Part shown: positions 44,251 to 54,709 of the stretch, piece after piece | Layout of the letters: every line of letters starts with the position of its first letter | Position numbering within the stretch: the first letter of the stretch is position 1 | NCBI RefSeq assembly: GCF_029891735.1 | Contig: NZ_JANQDH010000078.1 | Location: 1-64,000, forward strand | Reading direction: 5' to 3' | DNA: 64,000 nucleotides | Origin: Chrysosporum bergii ANA360D | GTDB taxonomy: Bacteria; Cyanobacteriota; Cyanobacteriia; Cyanobacteriales; Nostocaceae | Program-made: the position numbers and the translations under genes | The notes under the pieces: model-generated | Database searches by the model: none | The model's input: the letters and a program-made list of their open reading frames with translations, nothing else | What the model was told of the DNA's origin: nothing

Positions 44251-47200
44251 ATGAAAACAGCATTGCTAGATAGTCACAAATCACTAGTAGAGTGGGTAAG
44301 CCAAGCAACAGGAATTAACTCCCTTGGGGTAAAAGTCCGATTGCGGGGAAATGACCTACACATTCTTTGTGAAGGTTCAAAGCCCCCGGCACGCTCCAGC
44401 ACCCTCTCAGACTTGCTTTATGCCCTACAAAAAACAGACTTGGATCTTTTAACAAGTAGCGAACAACCATCAATATACCAGGTATTCGTCTATGGGCGGA
44501 AGAAAGGGGAATATCGCCCCCAATGGTGTCATCGTGTTCATTTAAACCAACTGGAACGGCATTTAGAACAGGTAAATCAAGCCGTAGGAGACCCGGAAAA
44601 ACCTGCTCCTGTGGGTGGAAAACTGATTATTTCTAATGAAAGTTTAGCACGTCGGGGAGACCCCCATGCCATTGCCCGTTATCTCAGTGAAACCCTCAGT
44701 CTGTTGGGTGTGTCGGTACAGGTAAAAACCAAGCAGTATCAACCAAAAAATAGTCATCAACCAGCAGTTAATCGTCTGTGGATCTTTTGTCACTCCAGCT
44801 ATAGCCCTGATTCATCTCTATTAGCAGAACCAGTAGCCCAGCAGTTACGGCAACTAAAACTAGCAGGTTACCAAGATGCAATCATTGTTTCTCAAGTTAG
44901 GGGTGAAGCAACATTTGATTGGCGGTTGAGAGTAGACCTGCGACCTCCAGAAATGATGCTGAAGGACTGGGCTAGGTGGGGAGATATACAGGCAATTACC
45001 AGGCTGTTAAGGTCGATATTGTCAGAATTAAAACTTGCTATACAAGTTTCTCTCAAAGAATCAACCCTGCATATCTTTTGTACCCCCAGTGAACCCTCAG
45101 AAACTGCCCCAGCACCGGATAAGCAGCAATGTAAGAGGATGATTTCACGCTTGTTAGAAGAAATCGCCCCCCAGGGTATTCTAGCGGCCAGTGTTTACGG
45201 ACAAAAAGCTTTAGACCAGCAACCAGTGTGGATTGACTGGCTAACTTTACCTGCTACACAGCACCCTGCTTTAGCGCCATTACCTTTTGAGTTGGCTAGA
45301 GATGGTGATGAACCAGCAATTATTTTTCTACTAGAGCGCTTACTCAATTTGGATCTGAATTGGCGTTTAAAAACAGGTGGTATTCGTGTTTTGCTCTTAC
45401 GCAAAGGTGACTTGTTACACATTATGTGTGATGCACCCGTTTGCCCCCCTAAGTCACAAGTAGCTAATAAAGTTACTCAGTTTTTGCGACAGTTAAAAAT
45501 ACCCGGTGTTACGGGAGTGCGGGTCTACGGTCGCACTGCTGGTAACAAAGAGCCATTTTGGTATCATGGCTTAGATTTATTACCACGCCAAGTTTTACTT
45601 CCAGAAGCTACCCCTGAATTTGCTACTACCGCTGAATATGTTGCTGAACTTGTCACCACTGAAAACAATCAATTAGTTAAAATTCATGATTTAACTTCTT
45701 CTGAAGTTAACAATTTTGTTCCGGGGGTAACACCAGACTGGACAACCACTCTGATTACCACAGCCAAAAAGTGGCTGATAGAAACCCAGATATTTACTGA
45801 AACTAGTGATTCAGTACCACAAAATCCTGATGGTCAATTGCTGAAGGTGGCTTTAGTTTGGGGTATGTTGGGTTTATTGCTAACAGTGCAAACTGATTGG
45901 ATTTTGAATTATATAATTACCCTACCTACACCAACTTCACCAGCAGTAAATAATGTTTCACCATCATCACCAGCCCAGCCGCCAGTATTGGTTTCTGAGG
46001 CACAGGAAAGTGATAAAACAGTACTTTTGACTAACAACTATGTTAAACCAACTTCGGAAAATCAAGGTAATCCATTTAACACTTCTGGATTTACCCAAAA
46101 TGAAGGGCAAGATAGAACCTTAACAGCTAATCCCTTGAAGGAAAAAGCTAATTTGGCAGCTATGTTATTATCTGCGCGATCGCCAATGCCCAGTTTTAAT
46201 TCTCGGCAATTAAACGAACAACTAGCATTGTATAAACAACGAATTGCCAGAAACGCTAAAGCAGCAGATGTATTAATTATTGGTTCTTCCCGCGCTTTGA
46301 GAGGAATTGACCCCGTGGCACTTTCTCAGGCTTTGGCACATCAGGGTTATGCTAATATTGAGGTTTTTAATTTGGGAATTAACGGTGCTACGGCTCAAGT
46401 TGTGGATTTCATGGTTCGTCAGGTGCTTGAGCCTTGGGAACTACCGCAATTAATTCTCTGGGCTGATGGTTCCCGTGCTTTTAATAGTAATCGGGAAGAT
46501 ACGACTTTTAACACCATTACAGCTTCCCAGGGCTATGAGCAGGTATTGCAGAAAACACTCACAGCCAACAATAATAATGAATCCCTGACCAATTCCCAGA
46601 ATGACACTAGTCAGGGACAATTCTCACTAAAACCAAACATCAATAATTATCAAGCAGCCAATAAGTTGCTAAATCAAGGATTAGCTAAATTTTATATTAG
46701 CTACCAAAACCGTAATCAAATTCAATCTTTTCTGCATAATAAACTGCTGGAACTGCCTATACTAAAAACCACCAAGCTAATAACATCACCAACAGAATTA
46801 CAACCGGATAAACTAGACACAAATACTACCCCCCATGCTGTAGATTTTGATGGTTTTTTAGCTATCTCTGATCGCTTCGACCCGGAAAAATACTATCAAA
46901 ACCATCCTAAAGTTAAAGGCATTTACGACAATGATTATAGAGATTTCCAAATAGAAGGGGAACAAAATGTAGCTTTACAAAATATTCTCCAATTTACCCA
47001 AGCCCGCAATATTTATTTAGTGTTTGTCAATATGCCCCTGACCTCTGATTATTTAGATCCACTCCGCCAAAAATATGAGGGAGAATTTCAGCAACATATG
47101 TTATCCCTAGCCAACAATCCCAACTTTATATATAGAGACTTCAGCCAACTGTGGTTAAGAAATAATGATTACTTTTCTGACCCCAGTCACCTCAACCGCT

Positions 47201-47277
47201 TTGGCGCATATGCAGTATCAAAAAAATTGGCTAACGATCCAATGATTCCTTGGACAACAAAGCAAAGGGCTGAATAG
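44251..47277 (+). CDS. DUF1574-type SGNH protein with four N-terminal repeats
   Basis: This 1008-residue protein has four related modules of about 100 residues at roughly 1-105, 134-235, 236-340 and 346-450. Each has a helix (RxGDxxAIxxLL), a strand such as LHIFC or LHIMCD, and a VYG/DW-type end. A membrane segment follows at about 531-555, then a low-complexity linker. The C-terminal domain, about 640-1008, contains ADVLIIGSSRALRG (Ser nucleophile block), LILWADGSRAFN and DPSHLNRFGA (DxxH block), as in SGNH/AlgX-like hydrolases of the DUF1574 type. The gene lies 16 bases before an MBOAT acyltransferase gene. By analogy with AlgI/AlgX pairs, it may accept acyl groups and transfer them to a surface glycan. 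Confidence 0.8.
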   Translation: MKTALLDSHKSLVEWVSQATGINSLGVKVRLRGNDLHILCEGSKPPARSSTLSDLLYALQKTDLDLLTSSEQPSIYQVFVYGRKKGEYRPQWCHRVHLNQLERHLEQVNQAVGDPEKPAPVGGKLIISNESLARRGDPHAIARYLSETLSLLGVSVQVKTKQYQPKNSHQPAVNRLWIFCHSSYSPDSSLLAEPVAQQLRQLKLAGYQDAIIVSQVRGEATFDWRLRVDLRPPEMMLKDWARWGDIQAITRLLRSILSELKLAIQVSLKESTLHIFCTPSEPSETAPAPDKQQCKRMISRLLEEIAPQGILAASVYGQKALDQQPVWIDWLTLPATQHPALAPLPFELARDGDEPAIIFLLERLLNLDLNWRLKTGGIRVLLLRKGDLLHIMCDAPVCPPKSQVANKVTQFLRQLKIPGVTGVRVYGRTAGNKEPFWYHGLDLLPRQVLLPEATPEFATTAEYVAELVTTENNQLVKIHDLTSSEVNNFVPGVTPDWTTTLITTAKKWLIETQIFTETSDSVPQNPDGQLLKVALVWGMLGLLLTVQTDWILNYIITLPTPTSPAVNNVSPSSPAQPPVLVSEAQESDKTVLLTNNYVKPTSENQGNPFNTSGFTQNEGQDRTLTANPLKEKANLAAMLLSARSPMPSFNSRQLNEQLALYKQRIARNAKAADVLIIGSSRALRGIDPVALSQALAHQGYANIEVFNLGINGATAQVVDFMVRQVLEPWELPQLILWADGSRAFNSNREDTTFNTITASQGYEQVLQKTLTANNNNESLTNSQNDTSQGQFSLKPNINNYQAANKLLNQGLAKFYISYQNRNQIQSFLHNKLLELPILKTTKLITSPTELQPDKLDTNTTPHAVDFDGFLAISDRFDPEKYYQNHPKVKGIYDNDYRDFQIEGEQNVALQNILQFTQARNIYLVFVNMPLTSDYLDPLRQKYEGEFQQHMLSLANNPNFIYRDFSQLWLRNNDYFSDPSHLNRFGAYAVSKKLANDPMIPWTTKQRAE

Positions 47278-47292
47278 GAGAATGAATAAAAT

Positions 47293-48798
47293 ATGAATTT
47301 TATATCACCTTTATATGCAGTTTTTTTGCTGAGTGTACTGGTAATTTACTGGTCTGTACCTAACGAAAAGTTGCGGTGGTGGACTGTGCTGATTGCTAGT
47401 CTGGTTTTTTATGGCTCTTTGGATATTAAATATATCCCCTTATTATTGGTACTGACTGGGATTAACTTTCGTCTGGGGCTAGAAATTGGCAGCAACACCA
47501 CACAAGGAGAATATGTTATTGACTGGCAACTTTCTAACCAAGAGTGGCTATTTGCCCAAGCTGACTGGAATCGTCGCCGACTGAAATTATTGTGGCTGGG
47601 TGTCAGTCTAAATGTTTTATTGTTACTCAGTTTTAAATATCTGTCAGGTTTGTTGAAAGATATTTTTCATCTAGATATTACTTCACCGGATTCTGGATTT
47701 AAATTAATTGCCCCTTTGGGGATTTCATTTTTTACTTTTGAATGTATCGCTTATTTAGTAGATGTCTATCGCGGTGCTACAGCTAGTACACAATTTCTCA
47801 AGTTTGCTACCTATAAATTATTCTTTCCTAAACTCATTTCTGGACCAATTACCCGTTATCATAGTTTGGCATCTCAATTTTATAAACTACAATTTCCCTC
47901 TGTTGAGAAAGTGACAGAAGCATTATGGTTAATTTCTCAGGGGGCAGTTAAAAAGGGAATTTTGGCGGATAATTTAGGAATTTTCGTTGATTTATGTTTT
48001 GGCAATTTGCAACGGGCGGGTAGTGTTGATTTGTGGTTGGCTACATTTGCCTACGGCTTGCAGTTGTATTTAGACTTTAGTGGTTATGTAGACATAGCTA
48101 GGGGAACTGCTTTACTATTTGGCTTGGTTTTACCAGAAAACTTTGACTTTCCCTACTTCAGCACTAGCATTGCTGAATTTTGGCGACGGTGGCACATGAC
48201 TTTAGGCGATTGGTTACGAAACTATCTCTATTTTCCTCTGGGTGGTTCCCGTCAAGGCTTGGTTCGCACTTGCTGGAATTTATTTATTGTTATGCTTATT
48301 GCTGGTATTTGGCACGGTTCAGCCTGGGGTTTTATTGTTTGGGGTGTATTTCACGGTTTAGCCTTGGGGGTGCATCGACTGACAGAGGCCATGGGTAATC
48401 GCTTGGGTGAAAAATTCTGGGTACATTTCTGGCAGAATCCTTTTGGTATATTTACGGCTTGGGTTTTAACTCAATTGATGATTTTCACTGCTTGGATTTG
48501 GTTCCGCCTCCCCAATCTCCAAGACTCTGCTTGGGTATTTCAGCACCTGTGGGGTCATGCAGCCGATGTACAGTTTGTAGAAAAAGTTTATGTAGAAGCC
48601 TTAAATATACAGCCCTATCAACTTACTTGCTTGCTGGGAATTTTAGCTATAGTCATGAGTGTCATCTATCTGTTTAAAGCCAAGCTACAATTAGAGTTTA
48701 ATTGGCCGGTTAAGCTGGTTTTTGTGCCGTTATGTTTCTACGCAGTGTGGATATTAGCCCCTGAAGGCGGCTTACCTTATATTTACTTTGATTTTTGA
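47293..48798 (+). CDS. MBOAT-family O-acyltransferase (AlgI/DltB-like)
   Basis: This 501-residue polytopic enzyme moves acetyl or acyl groups across the membrane. About ten membrane segments are visible. The conserved MBOAT parts are SGPITRYHSL, FWRRWHMTLGDWLRNYLYFPLGGSR and the active-site histidine region AGIWHGSAWGFIVWGVFHG. Length and motif spacing are those of AlgI-type acyltransferases. It is 16 bases behind the DUF1574 SGNH gene, presumably as a two-gene operon; such pairs O-acylate extracellular polysaccharides in other bacteria. The polysaccharide is unknown, although an O-antigen-ligase-like gene occurs at 23760-25064. Confidence 0.93.
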   Translation: MNFISPLYAVFLLSVLVIYWSVPNEKLRWWTVLIASLVFYGSLDIKYIPLLLVLTGINFRLGLEIGSNTTQGEYVIDWQLSNQEWLFAQADWNRRRLKLLWLGVSLNVLLLLSFKYLSGLLKDIFHLDITSPDSGFKLIAPLGISFFTFECIAYLVDVYRGATASTQFLKFATYKLFFPKLISGPITRYHSLASQFYKLQFPSVEKVTEALWLISQGAVKKGILADNLGIFVDLCFGNLQRAGSVDLWLATFAYGLQLYLDFSGYVDIARGTALLFGLVLPENFDFPYFSTSIAEFWRRWHMTLGDWLRNYLYFPLGGSRQGLVRTCWNLFIVMLIAGIWHGSAWGFIVWGVFHGLALGVHRLTEAMGNRLGEKFWVHFWQNPFGIFTAWVLTQLMIFTAWIWFRLPNLQDSAWVFQHLWGHAADVQFVEKVYVEALNIQPYQLTCLLGILAIVMSVIYLFKAKLQLEFNWPVKLVFVPLCFYAVWILAPEGGLPYIYFDF

Positions 48799-48835
48799 GG
48801 GGTGCAACCCCAGAAATCATAAAATCTTTGCTGAT

Positions 48836-49576
48836 TTAACGATACTGTAAGCAGCCCACCACAGCTTGATCTATAGTTGTGACTTGCTCTCCTGGAGGTA
48901 GAGGAGGACGCTTGACCATGACAACCTTTAGTTTTAGTTCTCGTGCGGCGATGATTTTGGCATAAGTGGCATCACCACCGCTATTTTTGCTGACTATAGT
49001 ATCAATTTGATGGTGAATCAGGATCTCCCTCTCATCATCAAGGTGAAAAGGACCGCGATCGCACAATAATCTCCCCGGTGGAACTGCGGTATTTGACTCA
49101 GGGGGGTCAATCATCCGCATCAAAAACCAAATTTGATGAAGGTGAGCAAAAGCACCTATTTCTTGCCTACCAACAGTTAAAAAAACCCGTTTTGCTTGAT
49201 GTTCTAGCACAGTTGCTGCGGATTTTATATTATCAACTTCGAGCCAGCGATCGCCCGGTACTTGTTGCCAAGGCGGGCGGATCAACTTGATCCGGGGTAT
49301 ATTAACTGTCGTAGCCGCATTAGCGGCATTTAAAGCCATCTGAGTAGCGAAGGGATGGGTAGCATCTATCAGTAAATCAATTTTCATCTCATACAGATAG
49401 TTAGCTAGTCCCGCCACACCACCAAAACCCCCAATTCGCACATCCCCTAAAGGTACTGAAGGTTTACGGGTGCGACCTGCTAAAGATGTGATCACCTCAA
49501 CTCCCTGGATATTGGCTAATTTGGCAACCAATTCTGCCGCTTCTCCGGTTCCACCCAGAATCAAAACTCGCATCAT
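48836..49576 (-). CDS. cobK: Precorrin-6A (cobalt-precorrin-6A) reductase
   Basis: This 246-residue NAD(P)H-dependent reductase (CobK/CbiJ) acts in corrin ring synthesis. The N-terminal dinucleotide-binding motif MRVLILGGTGEAAELVAKL, the LIDATHPFATQMALNAANA block and the C-terminal IVSKNSGGDATYAKIIAARELKLKVVMVKRP are family signatures. The frame extends further upstream, but AGAGG seven bases before ATGATG at 49576 favours that start. It begins 29 bases after the hemB stop on the same strand, so hemB-cobK is a likely tetrapyrrole operon. It is convergent with the MBOAT gene. Confidence 0.93.
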   Translation of the reverse strand: MMRVLILGGTGEAAELVAKLANIQGVEVITSLAGRTRKPSVPLGDVRIGGFGGVAGLANYLYEMKIDLLIDATHPFATQMALNAANAATTVNIPRIKLIRPPWQQVPGDRWLEVDNIKSAATVLEHQAKRVFLTVGRQEIGAFAHLHQIWFLMRMIDPPESNTAVPPGRLLCDRGPFHLDDEREILIHHQIDTIVSKNSGGDATYAKIIAARELKLKVVMVKRPPLPPGEQVTTIDQAVVGCLQYR

Positions 49577-49604
49577 CTGATTTCCTCTGGGTACACCAAG
49601 CAAG

Positions 49605-50621
<1,017 letters not shown>

Positions 50622-50693
50622 CTAGATCATTGAGATAAGATTTATTATGACGATTATACTCTGACCAAGATCAATTCTGAATATGACATCCTG

Positions 50694-50721
50694 AGAAAGT
50701 TGCAGTGAACCGTTCAAAATC
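50694..50721 (-). repeat. Fragment of the MITE left end
   Basis: On the minus strand AACGGTTCACTGCAACTT matches the interior of the MITE left ends (21427 onward, and the reverse of 25252-25268). Nothing else of the element is present. The stop codon of the adjacent beta-barrel gene (TTTTGA) lies at its edge, so the fragment may mark an old insertion or excision. Confidence 0.5.
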
Positions 50722-51208
50722 TATAGCCAAAACCACCTTGTAGAGAGACAGCTGTACCTCCATTGTCACGGTCAGCATCAAAAGCAATGATGGCGTTACC
50801 AAAAATTACAGTATTACTATTAGGAACAACATAGTCAATTCCTGGTTGTAGGGCAAAACTAATTTTGTTACCCACAGGAGAGGAACTATCACCACTAGCC
50901 AACACCACACCAGCGCCCAGGTAAGCATCAGTTTGCCAGTTGAGGGGGATATCGTAGGAAACTGTGGGTACAACTGCGGTGTTTTTACCAACTAAGGCTT
51001 GAGCGCGGAAAGAAATTGGTGATTCTAGAATTTTGTAACGAAAAGCTACAACACCCCCAACTTGAGCATCATCAATTAAACCCACAGTTGGTCCTACACC
51101 AATATAGCTACCATATGCTACCTGGGCTTGTGCTGCTTGGCTACTAATAGCCAGACTCAAAATAGAGCTAACCGCTAAAACCGGGACTGAATAAGAAAGA
51201 CGTTTCAT
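50714..51208 (-). CDS. Exported beta-barrel-like outer-membrane protein
   Basis: This is a 164-residue protein. A signal peptide (MKRLSYSVPVLAVSSILSLA, cleavage near AQAQVAYG, residue 29) is followed by alternating hydrophobic strands rich in Gly, Val, Ala and Tyr (SYIGVGPTVGL, GGVVAFRYKI, FRAQALVGK, TDAYLGAGVVLA). The sequence ends in Phe after GGFGYRF, as porin-like proteins do for BAM recognition. It is most likely a small 8-strand outer-membrane barrel; the ligand is unknown. It is co-directional with and downstream of the RDD-pentapeptide gene's far side, but has its own 100-bp upstream region. Confidence 0.75.
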   Translation of the reverse strand: MKRLSYSVPVLAVSSILSLAISSQAAQAQVAYGSYIGVGPTVGLIDDAQVGGVVAFRYKILESPISFRAQALVGKNTAVVPTVSYDIPLNWQTDAYLGAGVVLASGDSSSPVGNKISFALQPGIDYVVPNSNTVIFGNAIIAFDADRDNGGTAVSLQGGFGYRF

Positions 51209-51310
51209 TACCGATGCCTCACACCATCTTGAATTTTACAAGTTATTTTCAATACTTATATTATCGCGATTACAGTTGAATTAGGTAATCTGTCGTCCTT
51301 CCTGGCAATC

Positions 51311-53458
51311 CTACGGACAGCTAGAATGTAGACCCCCTTGGGTGCAAATGTAAGCTATTTGCTTAGAATCTAAATTTTTGGCTTGAGAAAAATCAACTCC
51401 TTGAACTACAGCCGAAATCGAGCCTAAATCTGGCATTTGAACAAATTGATCGGCGGGGTTTTGTGGAACAGGAGCAAGAACTGTTCCTTTAAAATCAGCA
51501 CCTGCTACATTTGCTCCTCGTAAATCCACAAAACTTAGGTCAGCATTTTGCAAGTTAGCATTTTCCAATTTAGCAGAGCGTAAAACAGCGCCAGTTAGTC
51601 TGGTGGCGCTGAGATTAGCATTGCTGAGATTAGCTCGATCTAAATAGGCTCCTGATAAGTCTGCCCCTCGCCAATCAGTGTTAGCTAAGTTGGCATAGGA
51701 TAAATGTGTGCCGATAGCAATAACGCGACTTAAACGAGCCGCATATAAATTAGCTTCGTTGAATTTAGCATCACCTATGTCAGCCCCGGTTAAACTGGCT
51801 TTTTCTAGAAATGCACCCCGCAAATTAGCCCCTACTAATTGGGTACTGCTGAGGTCAGCGCCAATTAAACGTGCATAGGATAAATTAGCCCTGTTGAGGG
51901 TAGCGCGGCTTAAGTCGCTACGGTTCATGATCACGCGACTGAGATTAGCATCGCTAAAATTGGCTTGCTTCATTTGAGCTTGACTGAAATCAGCGATGGT
52001 ATCGTCATAAGTGTCCCAGCGTCCATCCTCACCAGTTCCCCGGAAGATACTACCTTTAAAACTTGCTTGGTGAATATTTGCCGATTTAAAGTTAATTCCT
52101 GACAAATCAAGGTTATCTAAGACCAAGTTAAAAAATGAACTTTCAGGAGTGCCGCTTTGACCCAATTCAGACCGACTGAGGTCAACACCTGCGGTTTGAG
52201 TGCTATGGACACTGAGAATTTTGTTAATTGTCTGCTGATTAATATGTAACTGCTGTTGTCTCCCTTCCCGTTGGTCGGAAGCATTGCTACCCAAAGACCG
52301 GAGTTCGCCTGCTAAAAATTGATTTTTGTTTTTTAATTCAGGAATAGCTTTGAGTCCCACAGTAGCTAAAGCTTGTTGAATTGTATTCAGGAGGGTGGGG
52401 TTAGTTTCTGTAACTAAAAGGTCGGCCAGAAATTGAATAGACTGGGGATCATTGAGACCACCAATGGCGAGAATTATACTTTGGCGTTCCTGTGTGGTAG
52501 CACCAGAGTCAGGACTCAATGTTTTTACCAGTGCCAGAAACTTTTGACTGTTGATTTGCTTGGTTTCTCTGCGGGTTTGCTGAGTTTGGATATAAACTTG
52601 GGTGGCTACTAAAGTGCCTAGTACAGCTATCATACTGACCAGTGTTACCCCAAACAAGGTGCGACTTGGGTTTTGCCGCATCTGTCGCCACAGGTTAGGA
52701 GTATTTGTAGTTTCACCGGTGAGTTTTGACATTGAGATGGGGGTTAATTCTTCCTCTAACTGGGGTGATTGGGATTGATTATCTTGGTCTGAGGATGGCA
52801 ACGGGCGAGTGGCATCTATTGTATATGTACCTGCTAACCAGTCATGAAGTGGGCGACGACCGCGACGTGAGGGTAAAGCTATTCCTTCTCCTAGCACCAT
52901 GAATACTGCCAACAATGTAAACAGTCCTAAATTAGGAAAAGCAAAACTATACCGCCAAACAATATAGGCCATGGATATGGGTACAGTCCATCGACCAATT
53001 CCTTCTCGTGCCACGGCTGCTACTAAACCGGGGGGTTTGCCTATTTCGTTGACAACTTCTACGCCCAATTTCCGTTTGGGAATAGTACTACCTGTTTTAC
53101 CTAGTAGGTATAATTGCCAAGATGACACGGTGACAGGGGCTAATAACGCGATGATCCATAAAAAATTAGTGGGGGCGGCGACGTTGCGAATACCAGAACT
53201 AACAGGTAGCGCCAAGGGTCGAGCGATCGCTCTTTCTGTCACTACTAATACTGGGTGGAGTGGTACTCGGTTAACATCGCTTCTAGAATTGGCATAAACA
53301 CCAAGACCAAAGGGAATTACCCCACTCACAACCACTAAGGTGATTTCAGTTGCCCATGCAGCCAAGCGCCTGGTGTTGAATGGCAGTGACTTAGCTTTTT
53401 CGGGTTGGTCTGACTGGCTAGATTGATTGGTACTTCTCCTCACCATTGGGGTGGCCAT
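51311..53458 (-). CDS. RDD-domain membrane protein fused to pentapeptide repeats
   Basis: This is a 715-residue protein. Residues about 25-230 form an RDD domain with several membrane segments (RLAAWATEITLVVVSGVIPFG, GRRPLHDWLAGTYTIDA). Another membrane segment lies at about 275-295. A helical, HEAT-like stretch (about 315-385, IQFLADLLVTETNPTLLNTI) precedes a long pentapeptide-repeat domain (about 440-690) with dozens of A(D/N)Lxx units, such as ANLSYARLIGADLSSTQLVG, predicted to form a quadrilateral beta-helix. Two cysteines lie near the C-terminus (YICTQGGLHSSCP). The fusion is of a kind common in cyanobacteria; function is unknown. Confidence 0.85.
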   Translation of the reverse strand: MATPMVRRSTNQSSQSDQPEKAKSLPFNTRRLAAWATEITLVVVSGVIPFGLGVYANSRSDVNRVPLHPVLVVTERAIARPLALPVSSGIRNVAAPTNFLWIIALLAPVTVSSWQLYLLGKTGSTIPKRKLGVEVVNEIGKPPGLVAAVAREGIGRWTVPISMAYIVWRYSFAFPNLGLFTLLAVFMVLGEGIALPSRRGRRPLHDWLAGTYTIDATRPLPSSDQDNQSQSPQLEEELTPISMSKLTGETTNTPNLWRQMRQNPSRTLFGVTLVSMIAVLGTLVATQVYIQTQQTRRETKQINSQKFLALVKTLSPDSGATTQERQSIILAIGGLNDPQSIQFLADLLVTETNPTLLNTIQQALATVGLKAIPELKNKNQFLAGELRSLGSNASDQREGRQQQLHINQQTINKILSVHSTQTAGVDLSRSELGQSGTPESSFFNLVLDNLDLSGINFKSANIHQASFKGSIFRGTGEDGRWDTYDDTIADFSQAQMKQANFSDANLSRVIMNRSDLSRATLNRANLSYARLIGADLSSTQLVGANLRGAFLEKASLTGADIGDAKFNEANLYAARLSRVIAIGTHLSYANLANTDWRGADLSGAYLDRANLSNANLSATRLTGAVLRSAKLENANLQNADLSFVDLRGANVAGADFKGTVLAPVPQNPADQFVQMPDLGSISAVVQGVDFSQAKNLDSKQIAYICTQGGLHSSCP

Positions 53459-53523
53459 TGCGTAATTCCTTTTAATTTATTTTATAATTGGCTCTGGGCG
53501 CGGTTAAAATCGGTTAGAATAGG

Positions 53524-53868
53524 CTATTGGTTTTTGTCCAAGCTACCAGATACAAAAAATTTGTAACCAAGATACACTAATAATGCCAAGAGTGCCACAC
53601 TGATTAAAGATGCCACCAGTTTCGCCACTGCTTGTAGCATTGCAAACCCCAACACCAACCCCACACCTACAACTATCAGCTTGGCTGGTGTGTTTAAGTT
53701 TTTAAACCAAAGCTGTAATTGTCCTAAACGAGGTTTGAAGTTGAGAGAGGTGGATGGGGATTTCTGGTTTTTCTCTCTTGGCTCTTCAAAATCTACAGAT
53801 GTAGAGTTGATTTCTGCTTCTATTTGTTGCAGGCGACGTTGCCAGTCTTCTTCAGGTTGAGGATTCAT
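53524..53868 (-). CDS. Small membrane protein, hypothetical
   Basis: I do not recognise this 114-residue protein by name. Residues 1-55 are soluble and charged (NPQPEEDWQRRLQQIEAEIN, EEPREKNQKSP). Two closely spaced hydrophobic segments follow (LIVVGVGLVLGFAMLQAVAKL and LISVALLALLVYLGYKFFV), and the protein ends GSLDKNQ. It lies 65 bases upstream of the RDD-pentapeptide gene on the same strand, so the two may form an operon and act together at the membrane. Confidence 0.65.
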   Translation of the reverse strand: MNPQPEEDWQRRLQQIEAEINSTSVDFEEPREKNQKSPSTSLNFKPRLGQLQLWFKNLNTPAKLIVVGVGLVLGFAMLQAVAKLVASLISVALLALLVYLGYKFFVSGSLDKNQ

Positions 53869-54026
53869 CTATCTTTTAAACTTCACTTTAGGTCATTAGT
53901 TCCACAACCAACTTAGCAAATCCTGGAAATGATCAAATGAACCGGGAACATGAACAGATTAGCTTCGTCTATAATCTTCAGACTGTTTAGATAAATATCC
54001 GTAAAAAAAAATGGTCGCCAGCACTA

Positions 54027-54473
54027 ATGATTATGAAGACTAGTCGGATACTGAAAGTTGTTCCCCCAGCTTTGGTAATGAGTTGGCTACTGACTGAGGC
54101 TAGTTTAGCTCAAGTACCACGGTTGCACATTGAAGCCAATTTAAAATCAGAACCACTGGTTTTAAATGGCATATCAGGCGGAGCAGTTTTCAGCACTTGC
54201 GGCAATATTTCTAATACACCCAATCAAATTATCCACTTAACAAAACCACTGCCTTACTTACGCTTAACAGTGGACGGTTCTGGACAGCCAACACTGCTTA
54301 TTGATGGACCGGGGGGACGTTTTTGTGTTCTAGCAGATAATTACTCGGAAAGCAAGCCAGAACTTGCTGGTTACTTTATGCCTGGAGAATACTTATTATA
54401 CATCGGTCAGTTATCTCCAGGTCAGCATGACTATAACCTGTTAATTTCCCAACAAAAGAAGCCTATCAAGTAA
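54027..54473 (+). CDS. Exported hypothetical protein
   Basis: This 148-residue protein has an N-terminal signal peptide (ILKVVPPALVMSWLLTEASLA, cleavage near residue 28). The mature part is beta-rich with two cysteines (FSTCGN and RFCVLAD) that could form a disulfide, and short motifs LRLTVDGSGQPTLLIDGPGG and FMPGEYLLYIGQL. The fold suggests a small periplasmic or extracellular beta-sandwich; I recognise no family function. Starts at 54027 or 54033 (MKTSR) are both possible. A MITE lies 46 bases beyond the stop codon. Confidence 0.65.
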   Translation: MIMKTSRILKVVPPALVMSWLLTEASLAQVPRLHIEANLKSEPLVLNGISGGAVFSTCGNISNTPNQIIHLTKPLPYLRLTVDGSGQPTLLIDGPGGRFCVLADNYSESKPELAGYFMPGEYLLYIGQLSPGQHDYNLLISQQKKPIK

Positions 54474-54518
54474 TTAGGGTTGGCTGAAAAATTTATTGGT
54501 CAGGATTAGGGAGTAGTG

Positions 54519-54709
54519 GTTGACATACTCACGGACCTTGAAGGTCGGTGATTCTTGACAGTTCACAGTAACTCGCTGCCGAAACAGTCTTACAGTCACT
54601 CCCTGTCCATTTTAGGTCGTGCCGATGCCCCATGCCGACTAATCACACATCATAACACACTAAAAAGCCGTCCTAGAAGGAGGGGCTTCTAATCCCATTC
54701 TGTTGGTCA
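54519..54709 (+). mobile_element. MITE with IS200/IS605-like ends, copy 3 (in a kinase gene)
   Basis: It begins GTTGACATACTCACGGACC with a hairpin (GACCTTGAAGGTC), continues ATTCTTGACAGTTCACAGTA and GTCGTGCCGATGCC, and ends AAAAGCCGTCC, CTTCTAATCCCATTC and TGTTGGTCAG. Order and length match copies 1 and 2. Its right end (54660-54709) lies inside the 3' end of the convergent histidine kinase gene, whose last codons and stop it provides. Confidence 0.85.
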
